This document shows, in pieces, positions 4,912 through 5,261 of a DNA stretch of 5,261 bases. A program made the translations under genes and the position numbers. This stretch comes from JBEEMU01 sp043778315 (GTDB lineage Bacteria; Bacteroidota; Bacteroidia; Chitinophagales; Saprospiraceae), in the NCBI GenBank assembly GCA_043778315.1, contig JAYWGJ010000298.1, forward strand, positions 1 through 5,261. Reading direction: 5' to 3'. The notes beneath the pieces are model-generated. The model worked only from the letters and a program-made list of their open reading frames with translations, searched no databases and was not told where the DNA came from. Numbering within the stretch: the stretch's first letter is position 1; each line of letters opens with the position of its first letter.

Positions 4912-5261
4912 ATGCAAATCAAAATACTGCTTTTATTGCTTGTCGCAATGCCGTTTGTCGCGTTTGCGCAAAGCAAAAAAGGCAAAAGCCACGGGGCAAA
5001 AGCTAGTAAAAATCGCGTAGTTAGAAATGATAAAACCGAAAGAACCGAGCCTATCGCCGTTGCGTCTCCGTCAATTGCTGCGCCTTCCGACCGCGACGCA
5101 GTACTTACGTCGTTGCGCACTTCGGTAAAAGACGAGTTGCATCAGCGCGACGTGAAATTGCAAATTAATGAAATGAAAATACTCAATGATTGGGCGTTTG
5201 TAAGCGCGAAGCCGCAGCAGCCGAACGGCACGCCTATCGATTACGATACTACGCCGATGAG
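4912..5261 (+). CDS. Secreted protein of unknown function (partial, 3' end missing)
   Basis: The frame from ATG 4912 stays open for 116 codons to the window edge. Residues 1-19 are a clear signal peptide: K4, a leucine-rich core and a cleavage site AFA before Q20-S21. Residues 22-58 are basic and then Ala/Pro/Ser-rich, probably a flexible linker. From about 60 a folded region begins: DRDAVLTSLRTSVKDEL, a predicted helix, then VKLQINEMKILNDWAFVSAKP and QQPNGTPIDY (102-111). The pattern of a helix with DR and LR, followed by WAFV and a PQ-P-G-P-I-D stretch, resembles small uncharacterised exported proteins I recall from several phyla, but I cannot name a family. It lacks an obvious enzyme motif so far. 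It should be periplasmic or released, since there is no lipobox cysteine. Its leader and promoter candidate are separate from the cold-shock gene. Confidence 0.82.
   Translation, partial: MQIKILLLLLVAMPFVAFAQSKKGKSHGAKASKNRVVRNDKTERTEPIAVASPSIAAPSDRDAVLTSLRTSVKDELHQRDVKLQINEMKILNDWAFVSAKPQQPNGTPIDYDTTPM

Noticed and set aside
4710..5120. Minus-strand open frame of 136 codons opposite the last gene
   Set aside because: It spans the AT-rich leader and the signal-peptide region of the plus-strand gene, and its hydrophobic look comes from AT-rich codons. The plus-strand frame has a proper signal peptide and domain pattern.

Overview
The window reads as chromosomal DNA of a member of the Bacteroidota. 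Three things point there: a DUF3098 gene next to uppP (a pairing typical of that phylum), starts preceded by A-rich sequence instead of Shine-Dalgarno motifs, and several intergenic boxes matching the Bacteroidota -7 consensus TAnnTTTG. Class or genus cannot be decided from the sequence. Gene density is ordinary. I see no tRNA, rRNA, CRISPR array, insertion sequence or phage gene.

Layout. (a) 1-1503, plus strand: the last codons of an unknown gene, then a secreted or lipid-anchored DNA/RNA non-specific endonuclease with an extra N-terminal beta-rich domain. (b) 1533-1574: a hairpin with A and T tracts that can terminate the converging transcripts from both sides. (c) 1602-2909, minus strand: DUF3098 membrane protein followed by uppP (undecaprenyl-diphosphatase), separated by 99 bp that hold a perfect 14-bp inverted repeat. 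(d) 2910-3227: a divergent intergenic region with a TACCTTTG box on each strand and a 12-bp tandem repeat in the plus-strand leader. (e) 3228-4076, plus strand: a lipoprotein peptidyl-prolyl isomerase of the FKBP type with a degenerate first and an intact second FKBP domain. (f) 4077-4548: a third TACCTTTG box, a leader of about 150 nt and a small cold-shock protein gene, closed by a strong intrinsic terminator at 4637-4677. (g) 4678-5261: a promoter candidate, a long AT-rich leader and the start of a secreted protein that runs off the right end.

How the genes relate. Most products act in or on the envelope: carrier-lipid recycling (UppP), a small inner-membrane protein (DUF3098), protein folding outside the cytoplasm (FKBP lipoprotein), an exported nuclease and an exported protein of unknown role. 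The cold-shock protein is the only clearly cytoplasmic product. Apart from DUF3098-uppP, and probably the first two genes, the genes look like separate transcription units, so the window is mainly a run of housekeeping loci. I did not find a convincing new multi-gene system. The points most worth a second look are regulatory: the perfect inverted repeat between DUF3098 and uppP, the shared TACCTTTG boxes, the cold-shock leader, and the domain make-up of the nuclease and the FKBP protein.
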